From Parelaphostrongylus tenuis (taxonomy: Eukaryota > Nematoda > Chromadorea > Rhabditida > Metastrongylidae), in the NCBI GenBank assembly GCA_019055375.1, contig JAHQIW010003944.1, positions 62,001 to 126,000 on the forward strand: a DNA stretch of 64,000 bases, read 5' to 3'. This document shows, piece after piece, positions 43,862 to 56,485 of this stretch (position 1 is its first letter; each line of letters begins with the position of its first letter). The position numbers were made by a program, and so were the translations under genes. A model generated the notes under the pieces. That model made no database searches. It worked only from the letters and a program-made list of their open reading frames with translations, and was not told the origin of the DNA.

Positions 43862-44432
43862 TTAGAATATCAAATTAAGACGGTGGACAGAATTGAGCTT
43901 TGAGCTTTGATACGCTATTGCTGGAAGCAAAAACTTTTGACAAGAGATGCTGCGAGAGAGATCTGTGGTGATAAAGGTGAGGGGAGTGTGACCCATATGA
44001 CTGTTGCAAAGTGGTACAAACGATTTCAAAGTGGTGATCTCAGTCTCGTTTGTTTTCGAAAGCGCGCTATTTCAGTAAGACAATACCAGACCTAGCTTCA
44101 CCCTCAGAGAAGACTTCAAAAAAGTTCAGTGACTTGGACTGAGTCGAGGTCTTGCCTCACTCAGTATACAGTTGAGATGCTGCGTCGTCTGATTACGGTT
44201 CAGTTCCTGCGTAGACGCCGATTCGAAACATTTGACGACGTTAAAAGGCACTTCAGTAGTTTTTTTTTAATTCAAAGATCAAAGAATGACAACTTCAAGC
44301 AGATCCGGAGGTTTGCAGATTGTTGGCAGAAGAACGAGGATAATGATGGTCGTTATTTCGGAAAATAATTATTGGTGTTTTTGATGACTTTATTTGAATT
44401 TTCAGCTGGTGTTAGGAAGCTTTTTCCTTAAC
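43862..44432 (+). mobile_element. Internally deleted mariner M2 (right arm)
   Basis: Two transposase pieces in series. 43,907-44,095 encodes the N-terminal HTH: IRYCWKQKLLTRDAAREICG and THMTVAKWYKRFQSGDLSL. An upstream in-frame TGA (43,901-43,903) replaces an expected arginine codon in the family's IELRALIRYCW. Then 44,129-44,368 gives the C-terminal tail: FLRRRRFETFDDVKRHFSSF, IRRFADCWQK and GRYFGK. The catalytic DDD core between them is deleted. A 3' terminal-repeat-like word, gttaggaagctttttcctta, is at 44,410-44,430. I could not find the matching 5' end. Non-autonomous; subfamily distinct from M1 and from the element at 17,908. Confidence 0.85.
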
Positions 44433-44598
44433 TTCATATATTAACTGTTGATTGTTTTGAAACCTACCAACCGCTGATTATGTTGAAGTACATCTTTTAT
44501 GCATCAAATGTAAATTGTTGACCGATGAGAATAGTTTCGGCTTCCCTTTGGCGTGTTTTTGTTAAATAGATATTATAGGCATTTTTGTTAAATAGATA

Positions 44599-45596
44599 TT
44601 ATAGGGAATCGTTGAGAACGTCCGTCACAGCTGCAAGAGCCACATCACCTTCATCTTTGCCTATTTGTCTTGTTGATCTTGTCAATGTAGGATGACTGTA
44701 TTGCCTTGGTGTATATCCTTGTTTCCGCATTTTATTCGTTTTCGTCACGGTGCATATAACTGACTCGCAGATCTATCTCAATCAAAAGCAACTCAGTGGA
44801 ATTGGATAAATTTGCAAACAGATGGATGTATGACAAAGCCTACTTTTTGCATCAATCGTAACAGGACATTCCCTTTGCAAATAGCAAGGAATGAGGTTAC
44901 AATGTGCCGGTTTCCTAACCCACTGTTCTTTTCCAAGCCGATATAATGGAGTAGCATGGGCTAGACATACTTTGTTTCACTACCAACGACGTCTATCTAG
45001 CGGTGATCGCTTATTGAAGTCACATCGCTAGACCTAATAGACAGCCACTTACGACAAGATACTAACTAAAAGTGATGTTTGATGTTTACCGTGATATTTC
45101 GGCACCCATCCATACTTAGAAGGACTCCACAAGAAATCGCATACCTTTGCAGATTGTACGACGATGTAATTTTTGGGTTTCCCTTCAGGTCAATCACGAT
45201 ATCCCTGATAGATTATTAATACTTGGAACAAGATCCAAGTATAAAACCCAATATCATGCACAAATTAGACTTCTTTATCTCGTAAATAACTTCTCGTCAT
45301 CAATTATATCATATTTCAACACCTAGAAACACCACCGGGCAATAAATCTATCGAAAGGTCATTTGGAGAAAATCTGATCTAGTTAGTACATCGTGCGATA
45401 CGATCCCAACCTTATATTGAACCATTATATACCATGCATTTCAAGTTTCAAAAAATTTAAATACATACCTCGATTACCAATTATAGTCTTTTCACCTCAT
45501 TTTCCAAACAATCGATTTCTTCATGTAACTTATTCAATTTCAAAGATTGGTGACTCACATCACCATGTGCAGTCGATGAGATTGTTTTCAATTGAC
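44599..45596 (-). pseudogene. Unrecognised gene remnant (right arm copy)
   Basis: Inverted copy of 39,058-40,055. The first exon lies at about 45,468-45,596 on the minus strand and differs from the left copy by a two-base deletion near 45,560, after TGC ACA TGG, which shifts the frame. The terminal-exon-like frame (ending LNDSL) lies at about 44,599-44,759. See the left copy for interpretation. Confidence 0.4.
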
Positions 45597-45725
45597 TGAA
45601 ACATAATATTTACATAGAAAACTTGAGTTCAAGTGTATCACTTTTTACGGTCTGTGCTGTATGAAGGCGCACATTTTGTAAGAACAGTTGCTACAATGTT
45701 ATAGAGCTCATATGTGAACTCTGTA

Positions 45726-46294
45726 ATAGGTTGGAAAGAAAGTTTCGAGCCACTTGTGAAAAACTGACAATTTATGCATGAATTTCAGCAAAAAACAATA
45801 TTAACTATTCTTAGAAATGAATGCCATCAGTTTTTACAACTTTCTTCCAACTGTCCGCCAAGTTTTGGATCAGCTCGAAGTATCGTTCCATCGAACTGGG
45901 CTCGAAGAACTCTTGACATGCACTCTCGGCTACGTCAAACGATTCAAAACGGCGACTCTTCAAAAAGTGTTGCATTGATCGGAAAAGGCCAAACTCGGAT
46001 AGAACGCAATATGGAGTGTAGTCGAGATGCGGCAGGTCTTCGATTTTATTCAATTCATCAAACTTGTCTTTGGTTTTGTTGACAGTAAGCGGTGTGGTAT
46101 TGTCTTGCTGTATCAAAACGCGCTCTCGGTTGACCACAGCGAGATGCTTCTCTTCAAGCAAAAGGAAAATAAATACGAATAATATCTAGGCCTTCAGTCG
46201 GTAAATCCCACATAAGAAGATGTAATATTCCCTTGGTATGCATTGGAGTTATCTCACTCTTATCAATGTGCACCGGAGCTTTCTTTCCAATTGT
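45726..46294 (-). mobile_element. Internally deleted mariner M1 (right arm)
   Basis: Inverted copy of 38,359-38,928. The minus-strand ORF 45,811-46,161 is identical in protein sequence to the left-arm ORF as listed, showing how recent or how well homogenised the arms are. Terminal word aataggttggaaagaaagtt starts near 45,724. Confidence 0.85.
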
Positions 46295-46777
46295 AGTACT
46301 AGGTAGTCAGAAAAAGATTATGATTAAATGACTAACTATAGGACAAAGTGTACAATTCAAATACACTAGATTTTCCGTAATTCCTACTCGGGGCACAGAT
46401 TTTTGGCCGGATTTTAGTGGTCTTTTGACAGCATAGTAGATTTAGAATTTCATACTGTATTTGGTTTTTTAGTCGGGCCTTGTCGTTGAGCTGAAAGAGC
46501 GATGAGATTGTTCTGCTTTGGGACGGATGCTGAGTTCGATTTACTAATATTTGCCCAAAGTTTTTCGATGAACAATGCTTTTCCACTACTCTTTCTATAG
46601 TCATTGATTAGCTTGAGTAACACAGACTTGAGCACCTGCTTTCGAAAGCGCTATCTCAGCGCGCTGTGCGTATGAAGAGAATATTTCTTTTTGCTCCGGA
46701 ATACTTAGCTCGTTGTTTAATTTAGAGTGCTAACATAAAAGCATTCTTAGTACACAGAACGCTCATGCACCACCAAA

Positions 46778-46970
46778 GACACCGAAGCACTTTTCCATTT
46801 ACGAAAAACAGCGTTCATATAAAAGTTTGAGTTTCGATGCCGGTGAAAAAGATCTCAAACGAGAGTACGAAACCGTAGTGAAGGAGATTCGTGAAAGTAT
46901 CGGAGCCACCGACGAAAGCGAGCGACGCAGATTATTACTGACGTCCACCTTTTTTAATAAGGTATTGTAG
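46778..46970 (+). pseudogene. Unrecognised charged protein fragment (right-arm copy)
   Basis: The frame reads TPKHFSIYEKQRSYKSLSFD then a charged helix with KEIRESIGATDESERRR, with about ten amino-acid differences from the left-arm frame at 13,238-13,432 and no frame-breaking indel until its end. Conservation of frame despite nucleotide divergence argues for selection before or after duplication. The upstream parts present in the left arm are absent because the palindrome begins at 46,771. Confidence 0.4.
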
Positions 46971-46974
46971 TGAT

Positions 46975-49865
46975 CGAGATTGTTTTGAGTGTCTAATAAA
47001 CTCCATCCTCTCGAGACTTCACATTTTTAGAAGCATGGAAATATTTTGCTGTGAAGAAATCATGAAGTTTACTTCATTTGATTTTCAGGATGTGATATAT
47101 ACATTACTTCATCAAGGAATTTGCCGATCAGTCAAGATTAGTTTTATTTGACAATTTCATGTGAAATATCAAAATAACATTGTCGATCGGAAAGAAATGC
47201 TATTAGCAGAAATATACTTCAAAAGTATTTCTGTGCTCATCAATCTGATGCGCCCCGTAAATATGAGACTAAAACAAACTTGTTGAGCTCGATTTCAAAC
47301 GTCCAGCATTTAATCTGAGTAACGAGCCTTCAAAAATAGCGACTCGAAGCAAATCCGCTAGTAGCGATGTTCCTATCAAAGAATGCTATAATGAGAAGGA
47401 AACTTGCACCCAAGTTTATGGTTGCTGCATAATAAACTTCTGTTTATGCTTCGTTGATATTTGTCTTATGATATGGTACTATGCGAAAAACCAAACTTTG
47501 CACCATCCTAGTGAACTTATTCTTCTGACATATGATAAAAGGCTACCAGGCAAGAAAAGGTAATGTTACTCTTAGCTCAAGAGTTGATCCATTAGAAATC
47601 GTTCACAAATCATGTTAACTGTAGTATATAGCAGTAACTTGATAGACCTTTTTTCCACCATGTTCACTGGCAACAACCTTCTCCGTACGGTGAAATTTTT
47701 GTTTGCAAGAAGACGCACTTTTCCTAAACCTCGTCCATACAATCGACAGCGCTCTAACCAGAAAACATATGTAAGCTTTAAGCAAAATTATGCAATCTAC
47801 TATGTGTGACACTTTAAAAAAAAGTACATTTTCATCCAGACTTCTTTCTCGTACGACAGGATCATGTCACCAGTGTGATCTAAGGCATATTTAGGTTAGC
47901 AGGAACATATGCAGTCGTGATAGCTCATGAAGGAATCAGTGGTCACAAGGAACGCAAATTTTTGTCAAGCTATCGCTAATGACGTCAGCATTACAAGCGT
48001 TGCCCTGCTCTATCAAATTATATAACACTTTACTGACGGAAAATTTAAGTCTTAAAAGCTATACACTCTAAGTTGCACTACACATGCTCTGCAAAATCAA
48101 CTTAAAGAGAGCGAAAACACTTAGGAACTGAATGAGAGGCACGCCTTTCATGAGGCATTGAGAGAGCAAAAGTGTCTAGTCACATAACCAAGCCTCTGAT
48201 TGCTGCTCAACACATATCAAAGAAATTTTTAGGAATGATGCTTTGGGAGGCTACGCCACGCTTCTTTATTAGCTTCTAATTCATAAAAATTTCAGAGGGA
48301 GCTTGGATTGAGTAGTCAAACGACATGTCCACGAAGATCAACGCAGAATCGAGTGACTTCATGAAATATGTGGTGTTTGAACGTGCACAACTTGAGTGTG
48401 TAGGAACATCTTGGCTATAGATAAATGTATGCCGCAAATCTCAGCAACTTGGTATGGATAAGTTTGAAAAATCACATCATTCCTATCGTTCACATACACA
48501 GCCAATAAAGACAATGTGAGTTCAGCCTAGAAAAAAAGGAATTCTTTGAAAAAGATTTTCATTTGCCGCGAAACAGCTACTGCTTCTTTCAAGATTGAGA
48601 AGAACGCATTTCTATGAAGCAATAATACGATATCAAAAAGTATTCAGTTCAAACCACCGCTATCACAAAACAATTGTGAAAACCGTTGTAGACATAACAG
48701 TAGCTAAGGTAAACCTGCAGCGGAATACTCTGGATCACAGATAGCTCGGGAATATAATTGTTTCATACTGCTGTTTTGTTTCTATTTTACACAATACTTT
48801 CATATCTATTGTACAAGCTCAGTACTCCATTGCCGACACTATTAGTAATAAACGGTTAATGTATAAATTTAAGTGTAATTTTTCTAATCTCTTGTGGAGA
48901 ATGCAATGCGCCACATAAGCAGCGATGAGGACGACGATCATTATTGACATTTTTACCACTCAACATTATTTAGTCTCGTTCAAGAAAATGCAATGATGTA
49001 GTGCTTGCGTACCTAATCAAAACTTTTTCGAGTTCTAAGAAATATTCCAAATCAATCGATAATCAAGGACTTTGTGGACGATTATTGTTGAAATAATAAG
49101 TTCTTCGTTTTCTGTGTTAACACATGCTGTATATGGTAGGACAGTAGTGTACTTGTTTATTGATCTACGTTTGAATGATTTTGATGGCTGGCTGCAACGA
49201 ATGCTTAAAGTGGATGAGTTGATGGAGACATTATGACTGCTAAACGCTACCGTCTTTGTGCGCGACCTTTCGATACAAATTTAAGAGAGACGAAAGTGGT
49301 ATAATACAGAGATGGTCCTGAAAACTACTCAGTTTTACGCCACAGCTATGCTTCAAACCTTGTTGAAAATTTGATTATCTTTGCTTGAAACAGATCATCA
49401 GTAAAAATTTAAGTAGAAAAGTTTCCAAAATGATTAAAAACCAGAAGCACTATTTGTGTTCTCTATAATAGCAATAATATTTGCTCTTATTATCTCAATG
49501 CACGATCATTTAGCCGATTTCATGAGTTCGGAGCAAGGAACCTTGCATCGTTGATTTGACTAATTATATACGATTTTCATCATAAACAGATAAAACCACG
49601 CTAGCAGACTTTCCACAATGTGAATAGTATACGGACTGTGATTGGCGAATTCGCACAAGGCTTTGTTGAAGTAAGCCGCTGAGAATCTTGATGAGTAGGC
49701 ATAACTGAAACACTCATCCATAGAACTTCTTCGAAGTATGGGTGTGTGGATACATAGTTGGATACGTGGAGAGTCTGTCTTTACTAGTTGTGCGAACCCC
49801 AGCAATATTTCATTAGTCTTTTTTTTGCGCAATAGTCGTTCATGACGGTGGTCTGATTTAAGCAT
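46975..49865. other. Right-arm non-coding region
   Basis: Inverse counterpart of 10,926-13,237. Overlapping ORFs at 47,612-47,812 on both strands and 49,560-49,865 have no recognised motif. About 49,000-49,550 has no counterpart that I could place in the left arm. Confidence 0.4.
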
Positions 49866-52650
49866 GGGGCTGGTGCGAGTATCATACGTGATCTGAAAAA
49901 TATCGGCAGCTGCGAGTACAGCTTCTCAATTCTTCAATGCAACACGTCCTCCCAACGTGCATCTGCTCGTCCTCGAGGACCCGTATATTGCTGTGGATTC
50001 CACTCTACAGCTCTTCACGTCCATCTGTCGCCTGTTCTTCTCAATATATGACTGACCAATCCGTGTTCTCGCTGTAGATGTATAGAACTCTTTGTCACGA
50101 AGATGCCATAGACTTCGAAGATCTGAGCTGCGCAAGCCAGCCAGTTGTTGCGTGCTCCGACTAAATTCGAGAAGACAACGTTCAAGCGCTGCGTGAGTTA
50201 TTCGTAGCAATCTTGACGTGGTCAAAGTATCAGCCCACGTCTCAGTTGCATAGCAGAGCGCCGGGAGGATCGTTCAATAGAAAAGATGAGCACAGAGTTT
50301 TGGTCCGTTAGTTGATCAGTGGCTTCTTTGAGAGGCCCAAATGCTGCCCATGCTGCCGTCCTCCTTCTATCCAGTTCGTCCATCGTGTTGTTTTCCATAT
50401 TCAATGAGCTCCCAAGATACACATACGAGGTGATCTCTGCAATTAGAAAACCATCTATTTCGACTTGATCACCATTGCACCACAGGTTCTTCATGAATTG
50501 GGACTTTCCTATTGATGCGTAGTCCAATCTTCTTTCCCACTTCTCGCAGTTCCTTTGACCTCGCCTCTGCTTCACTGATACTTTTCGGAAAGATGATGAT
50601 TTCATCAGCAAAACGAAAATGTGGGAGGAATTTTCCATCAACACGAATGCCCTTCTCGTCCCAATCAAGCGATCATTACAAACTGCAACGCGGCGGTGAA
50701 CAGCTTTGGCGATAGATATCGTATCGCCCTATCGAACCCCTTTACTAATGGGTATGGTCAGAGGTCAATAGAAAAGCTGTAGTTCGTAGTGCAGTAACTG
50801 CATTCGTTTCAACGCTCTCAAGCGCTTTTTCGTAGCCGACTAGTGCTAGTATTAAATGCATGTGATATTCTCAGCAGAGATCAGTGACTCATGATATGGT
50901 TTGGATGTGGTCCATACAGCAGATGCTTTACGGAATCCTGCTTGTTCTATTGGCTGAGCCTCATCCAAAAAATCTTGATACGCTCAGAAGTATATTCTTC
51001 GTAAAGAACTTGTAGAGCACACTTAACAACTTAACAAGCAATTGGACGACAATTACAGTAATCACTTTGGTCATCTTTTTATGGTGAATGATTGTGTGCG
51101 ATGTCATCCAGTGGTCTGAAAGTCTTTCCTTGTGAAGATAGGATATTACATGTGTAGTGAGTAATACATGTAAATTATAGCCTCCAGCTCTCATAAAGTC
51201 GGCGGCAGTGTTATCAAGTCCTTGAGCTGTGCCATTCTTCATGCTCCCTATCACACGTACTTGAGAAAGTGAAATCTTGAGTGGTTTTTTCCAGTGAGGA
51301 TTTTGAGGTCTGGGACGGAACGCGGAACGGAAAGATTGGTGTAAAATTTTTCGCTTTCATTCCATGTCATGGCGGGATGTTATAGCATTCCATTCATCAT
51401 TCATCAAAGCTACAAGCAGAACACTATATTCGCACAAGTTCCGATGGCATTTCTTTAGACTAGATTTTTCTTGCGCTGCTTCTAGAAGCTTCTGCCTGTA
51501 CCGGTAGAGATCCTCCTGCAGAGCTCTCCTGCAGTTAAAATACATTATCATTTGAGCTAAACGTGTTCATTAGCATCGAGCCTCAAATTTCCTCTCCTTT
51601 AGAGCAATTCCTTAGTGGTAATGAAAATGCTCTTTGAACTCTTTGTTGGAGTAAATGAAGCGGACTCGGCACAATTTTTTACTCTTTTAACAAGTAGCTC
51701 GTAGTCTTCAGTCGGATCTTCCTCCATCTGCCAGCGATGATTGAACAGGATTTCGTGTGGAGTTTCTTTGCAGTAAACAGCATGACAATTTCTTCCCGAT
51801 CGATGACATGACTTCTTTTCCAGCGTACGGCTGAATCAAACCTTCGAGCGAAGAAAGCACTGACCGTACCCAGCACAGAATGATGGGCGACGGATGTGCC
51901 AAGTAGGCACCATCATCCATTTGTAAGTATATGGTCGACCTCTGCAGGTGTCGTGCCATTAGGTGACTCCCATGTCTATCGGTGATGTTGTTTCCTCTAG
52001 AAAAGTGAATTTCCATGGAAAAGACGCGCCTCAAAGAGAAGTCCTGCAAGACGATTCCCGTTCTGACTTATCTCTTCTATCCAAGCTCCCAATCCTATAT
52101 TTGATCTTGTTTACCTTCCCCAATCTGACATTGTAGTCACCGGCAATGAATTTGTAATATGACTTATCACTACAAATAACTTCCTCCAACTGATAAAGAA
52201 ACGCATCCAGGTCGTGTTCATCAGCTGAGTCAGTCGGTACGTAGCAAATGATCATACTGATGTTTCTGTTGCTCTCTAGCTAAAGTCGAAGGATGGTCAA
52301 GCGAGGGGAAAAGATTTTATGAGAATCGACGTGATGAGTTATGGACGGGTGAACGACAAAGCCTACGCCGCCGACGTTTCACGACGGGAATTTTTCTCCT
52401 CGTATCACTAGCGTCTCGACGTTGAGTTGACGTATGTTTGTCTTCCTCATACTCGTTTCTTGTGCGTCAACCACACGATATTTATGCGGTGTGCTGCATC
52501 AAAAAATGTTTCGAGACTGGCGAGTAAAAAACAGTCGCCATGGCGTGTCACTTGCGCGTTCAGCAGATCCGGTTTCAGAGACGTCCTCTGTATCCCGTGA
52601 CTTCTAGCTTCTCACTGGTCGTCTCACCGCCTGACGCCATAGGTGAGAAA
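49866..52650 (-). pseudogene. RTE-clade LINE with endonuclease and RT (copy B, right arm)
   Basis: Minus-strand orthologue of 8,060-10,925. The endonuclease piece 52,031-52,255 includes CYVPTDSADE and FIAGDYNVRLG, keeping the asparagine that the left copy lost. RT pieces include GTAQGLDNTAADF (50,961-51,254). The catalytic box reads FADE (50,601-50,612), so its second aspartate is replaced by glutamate. C-terminal pieces at 50,222-50,668 and 49,926-50,225 include SSYVYLGSSLNMENN, AAWAAFGPLKEATDQLTDQN, RLLRITHAALERCLLEFSRS and LAGLRSSDLRSL. Several frameshifts interrupt it. It and the left copy have decayed independently since the segment was duplicated. Confidence 0.88.
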
Positions 52651-54730
52651 ACCGAATGTGCTGGGTACTGAGGCTGGTCTATTCCTAGTTGTGCAGATTG
52701 GTTACCTCGGATTCCTGACTTTGCCTTGGATCTTCAGGATGTTGATTCCAAGAAACTAGATTTCGTCGGCGGATCCTTGATCGGACTTCTTACCAGCTGA
52801 TGCGGTGATGGGATAACCCGAAATCAGAGAATGAAAGTAGATATGAAAAAGTAAACCGATCGCTCACGGACGATGTAGAAGTCAAAAGCAATGGATGTGT
52901 GAACTCTCACATGTAAGCTCACCTGATAGTTTGTGGTTATAAGGGGACAAATGAAAAACCACACTCATTTGTTCAAGAGAGGCTTTTCATAGAATTGTTA
53001 ATAGCCATTCGAAAGTTAAGAATTCAGGCAACAGCCAACGTCGCCTGTTTTCGATAAAGCCTTTGACATTGCTACAGGAGGAAACTTGTTGCATTGCAGA
53101 AATACACATTTTTCGGTGAGCGCAGCTCTTTGTTAGGACTATTAGTGAACATTCTATAGTGTAATCGTTGCTAATTCCTATGCTGCACTCATATCCTAAA
53201 AAGAGCATTCTCTGCAGCGCAGCTTTTCCAATTCACGTGTCTTGGGTGAAGCAGCCACGTGCGCTAACGTTATGATCTGTAGAACTTGCGCCGGTCTTAC
53301 GGCATCGCGCCAGCGTACGTGGCTGCCTCACCCAGAGCGGTAAATTGGCGAAAGTTCAGTTTGATTGAACACGGAAATTCAATCTACTTGATCTGCTGCT
53401 TTGCAGATCTTTTCATGATATAAGTGCAGCAGTGGAATCAATAACAATTAAGCTACCGAATTCACTAAAAACCCAAAGAAAGAGCTCTGCTCGACGAGAA
53501 CTATGCGCATTTGAGGCTGATTTTATTTTGGAATTTACAGCGTTGTATAAGAGTGCTTTGGAAGACTAGCAATGTGGGGATGTAGCCTAAGGTGTCAGCT
53601 TTCGGATGGTTACTAACATTTTTATGAAAATTCCTCTCCAGCAAATAAGATCGGTTTTTTATTTGCTCCCTTGTAAGCACAAAGAGCCGCAGATGCTTCA
53701 CGGAATTGCGTTTATGAAATGTCAGCACAAAAATTGCTCTCACTCATTCAGCGAGTGAGCAAAATCTCACATTAATGCGGCACTGAAGAATACGACCCAT
53801 TTGTTTAAGAAAAGCGTGGAAATATAGAAGTAAATAACTAGATGACGAATAAGTAACAAATTTTAGTACACTGTGTGCAATACATAGGAAAACCCTAAAA
53901 GAACTTGATAAAATTCTTGAAATTCTCAAATTACTGGAGGAATGATTTTGCGATGCACTTGTTTGAAGAAGCGAACCTCCATTTCTTTCATTCTCCAAAA
54001 AACGGCACTCGAGTGAATACCACCAAGAATGTGTGACTGTACACGTTATTTAACTAGGGTTTTGCTTACCAGTTCAGAGAAGCCTTTATGTTTTTGTGTT
54101 GCTATGCGATGTTATAGTTTTCTGTACACGCTTATTTGCTTTTGATGCAATATATCCCGCATTGGTGAGAAAAACTCAGAAACTCAAACGCGCATTCTTC
54201 TTTGCTCTTACAACGCTAAACGAAGCCCTTCGAGAACCCGAACGCTGTTCAGAATTAATGTGATTAGAGCTATTGACTACCAATGAGAAGTTTGAAAAAA
54301 TCGCTCTAAAAGCACCAGCTGATCTAAACGAATAAAATCGAGTGTGAAATTTGATAGTAATTTTGTTGCTACAACTCACAGAAAGATCTTTTTAAAAACG
54401 AGCCACACTGTTGCAATTGCCGTTTCTCAGCTATCAAAAGATTTTCAAAGCTTTGAAAGATTTTTTCTATCCAGTGAAGAAGCTGACTGAGCATTTGTGC
54501 ATCCATAGGAATGCAATGCGTCCGCAAAGAGTTGACTTGCACTTGGAACCTTCAAATCCCTCTTATTTTAAATTGGTGGTAGTATTTGCTGCTCATTCTG
54601 ATCGTCAAGTGGTAGTATAGTTCGAAAGAAATTTCATATTGTGCGACATCCAGAAAAAACTGTTACGAAGATATTAATATATGAATATTCAATAGAATTC
54701 GTTTTATTTGGCCGTTACTTGCGCTGTTAT

Positions 54731-54972
54731 GATGTTACTATCTACTCAGTAATGTAGAGTGGTGTGCAAATACGTTGGCTTCAGGTGAGATTCGAACCCA
54801 TATTTTACTGTGTCCGGGAGCAAGTGCCCAACCGTTGCACTACCGACCTGACGCACCAGAAGCCTCGGTAGTGCTACAGTTCGCACGAGCTTCCGGATAG
54901 AGTGAAATATGCGTCCAATTCCTAACAGTAGCAAACGTTTGTGCGCGCCACTCTACATAACTGGGTATGTTA
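54731..54972. repeat. tRNA-like back-to-back hairpin element (copy T1')
   Basis: Inverted-arm counterpart of 953-1,180, with gattcgaaccc at 54,790-54,800 and the outer words agtaatgtagagtgg and ccactctacataactggg. The second B-box is eroded. See T1 for structure. Confidence 0.65.
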
Positions 54973-55190
54973 CGAAGGCAGTTAATTTCCTTGAAAAGTC
55001 GGGATACGGGGTTGTTACGATAAAATTAATACTTTTCTGCTAGCGGAAAAAGCTTTGTTTCTGAGCAAGAAGCCTTTTTTTCTGAACAAACACTTTCTTC
55101 CTGAACTATCAATAGTGATTTGGAAGATAAAATCACAAAAAATCTGAAAAGTTATTTGTTCTTCCAAAAAAAAAACCTCTTACAGCGCTG

Positions 55191-55879
55191 AAGCAGTAAG
55201 AATGAAACTACAGAGCATGCGCAACGCCAGGCAGAGCTTTTTTTCTAGACCGTTAAATCATTCGACAATGTAAATTTCCACAATTTTAGCTTCACTTTTT
55301 GAAAAATGCTTTGATATGCGCTAAAGCAGGGAAAACGAAAGTTGGCCCCACAAACGCCTAATTTTTGCAAAACAAAGTCTCCTTACACTATTAGAATTCA
55401 CTCGGTAGAGTAAACACGGCGACCAACGTTGTGTTTGCTGTCTGAAGAGACCTGTTTGCTCTTCTAAGAAATATCTAGAAACTAAAGCTCAGCTTGACAG
55501 TGCAATAACTTCATGGGCACAGGGAATGACAAAGCTTTGCATATTCTATAAGTGGTTGTTCGTCAAAAATAGAAACGTGTAGTGATGAAAGTTATCAGAC
55601 AAGCTCATCGCCTCACAAAGGTGATCGCATGTCAGAAGCTTGTACTGCTTCATGACATTGACAACATTTGAGAACAAAGATCATCTGAAACAAAACAGTG
55701 AACCTTCAAAGTTTCAGAAAAGCACACGATACTGGACTCTATAGTGTTGGAGCAATAAATGGAAGCTATGAAACGATGCTATAATGTGATCGCTGTTGTA
55801 AACGCTTTATAGGAGATCGACAAGTTATGATGATAGATTTGTTTGTGCTTAGATAGCAGCATGAGGTTGACAAATGAAG
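55191..55879. other. No gene identified
   Basis: AT-rich sequence between the large inverted duplication and the D1/D2 tandem duplication; no feature seen. Confidence 0.35.
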
Positions 55880-56334
55880 TTTATTCATCAATGCTTTAAC
55901 GTCTTCGACTTCTTCATAGCCCACAATTCCAGACAATCATCTACAGTCGTTCGTTTCGCTGTGGACGACGTTTCGTTTTCGTTTGAGTCGAATCTTCTTC
56001 CGTAGAGCACCGCTTGAATGGTGAAGAAATTAGGGAGAGGAAGATGTGCTGAGAGCTGTAAAACATGTAATAATAGGCTATGTAAGTATTCAAAGGGTAT
56101 AGACAGCTGAATGCCTGATTTGAAGAATATGAAACGAATAATATCGATAATGAGAAGGTAAATTAATAAAACGGATCTTATGAAAGGAGAGGTCATAGAC
56201 TCCTCGTGGTCAATAAATCAGTGGAATGGAAATGTCAATGGTAACGACAGACGATAAAATGAAAAAGAAAAAGTTTGAAAAAGCTTATATGTAGGTTCAA
56301 TGTGCTACTAACCACAACTCTTTCTAACTTTCAG

Positions 56335-56485
56335 CTCTAGTGGTACTATTCGCATCTGGCAAGAGATGTTTAGTTACCTGAAAAAATCCAAGTGGGCACA
56401 TGATTATTCACAGACCTCTATGTCTGACTATAAATCTTTATGGATATCTATGCATAGCTATAACTATAAAAGCCGGAAGGCCTAA
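56335..56485 (+). CDS. Candidate exon of unrecognised gene (D1)
   Basis: A TAACTTTCAG acceptor ends at 56,334. The following frame reads SSGTIRIWQEMFSYLKKSKW then AHDYSQTSMSDYKSLWISMH and ends KSRKA at TAA (56,483-56,485), 49 codons. It is rich in Tyr, Trp and Ser, and looks protein-coding. It resembles loosely the AERSSLW-containing exon of the A family in position (both follow the acidic frame). The D2 counterpart near 60,495-60,660 also follows a TTTCAG acceptor but is interrupted by stops. Function unknown. Confidence 0.4.

Larger units (their letters stand above)
43471..46771 (-). repeat. Right arm of near-identical palindrome
   Basis: Reverse complement of 37,883-41,184; see that entry. 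Its outer edge at 46,771 is also exactly where homology to the left arm of the large inverted duplication begins, so two rearrangement boundaries coincide. Confidence 0.9.
46771..55190 (-). repeat. Right arm of large diverged inverted duplication
   Basis: Partner of 715-13,422. It lacks the 4.85 kb retroelement block of the left arm. It includes an exon-like frame at 46,778-46,970 (plus strand), non-coding sequence at 46,975-49,865, the RTE LINE at 49,866-52,650, interspersed repeat copies near 53,000 and 53,600, and the tRNA-like hairpin at 54,731-54,972. Homology fades near 55,190. Confidence 0.85.

Noticed and set aside
49560..49865. 101-codon ORF conserved in part with 10,929-11,225
   Set aside because: Directly follows the LINE 3' end in both arms and similarity is patchy; more likely LINE tail or duplicated non-coding sequence than a gene.
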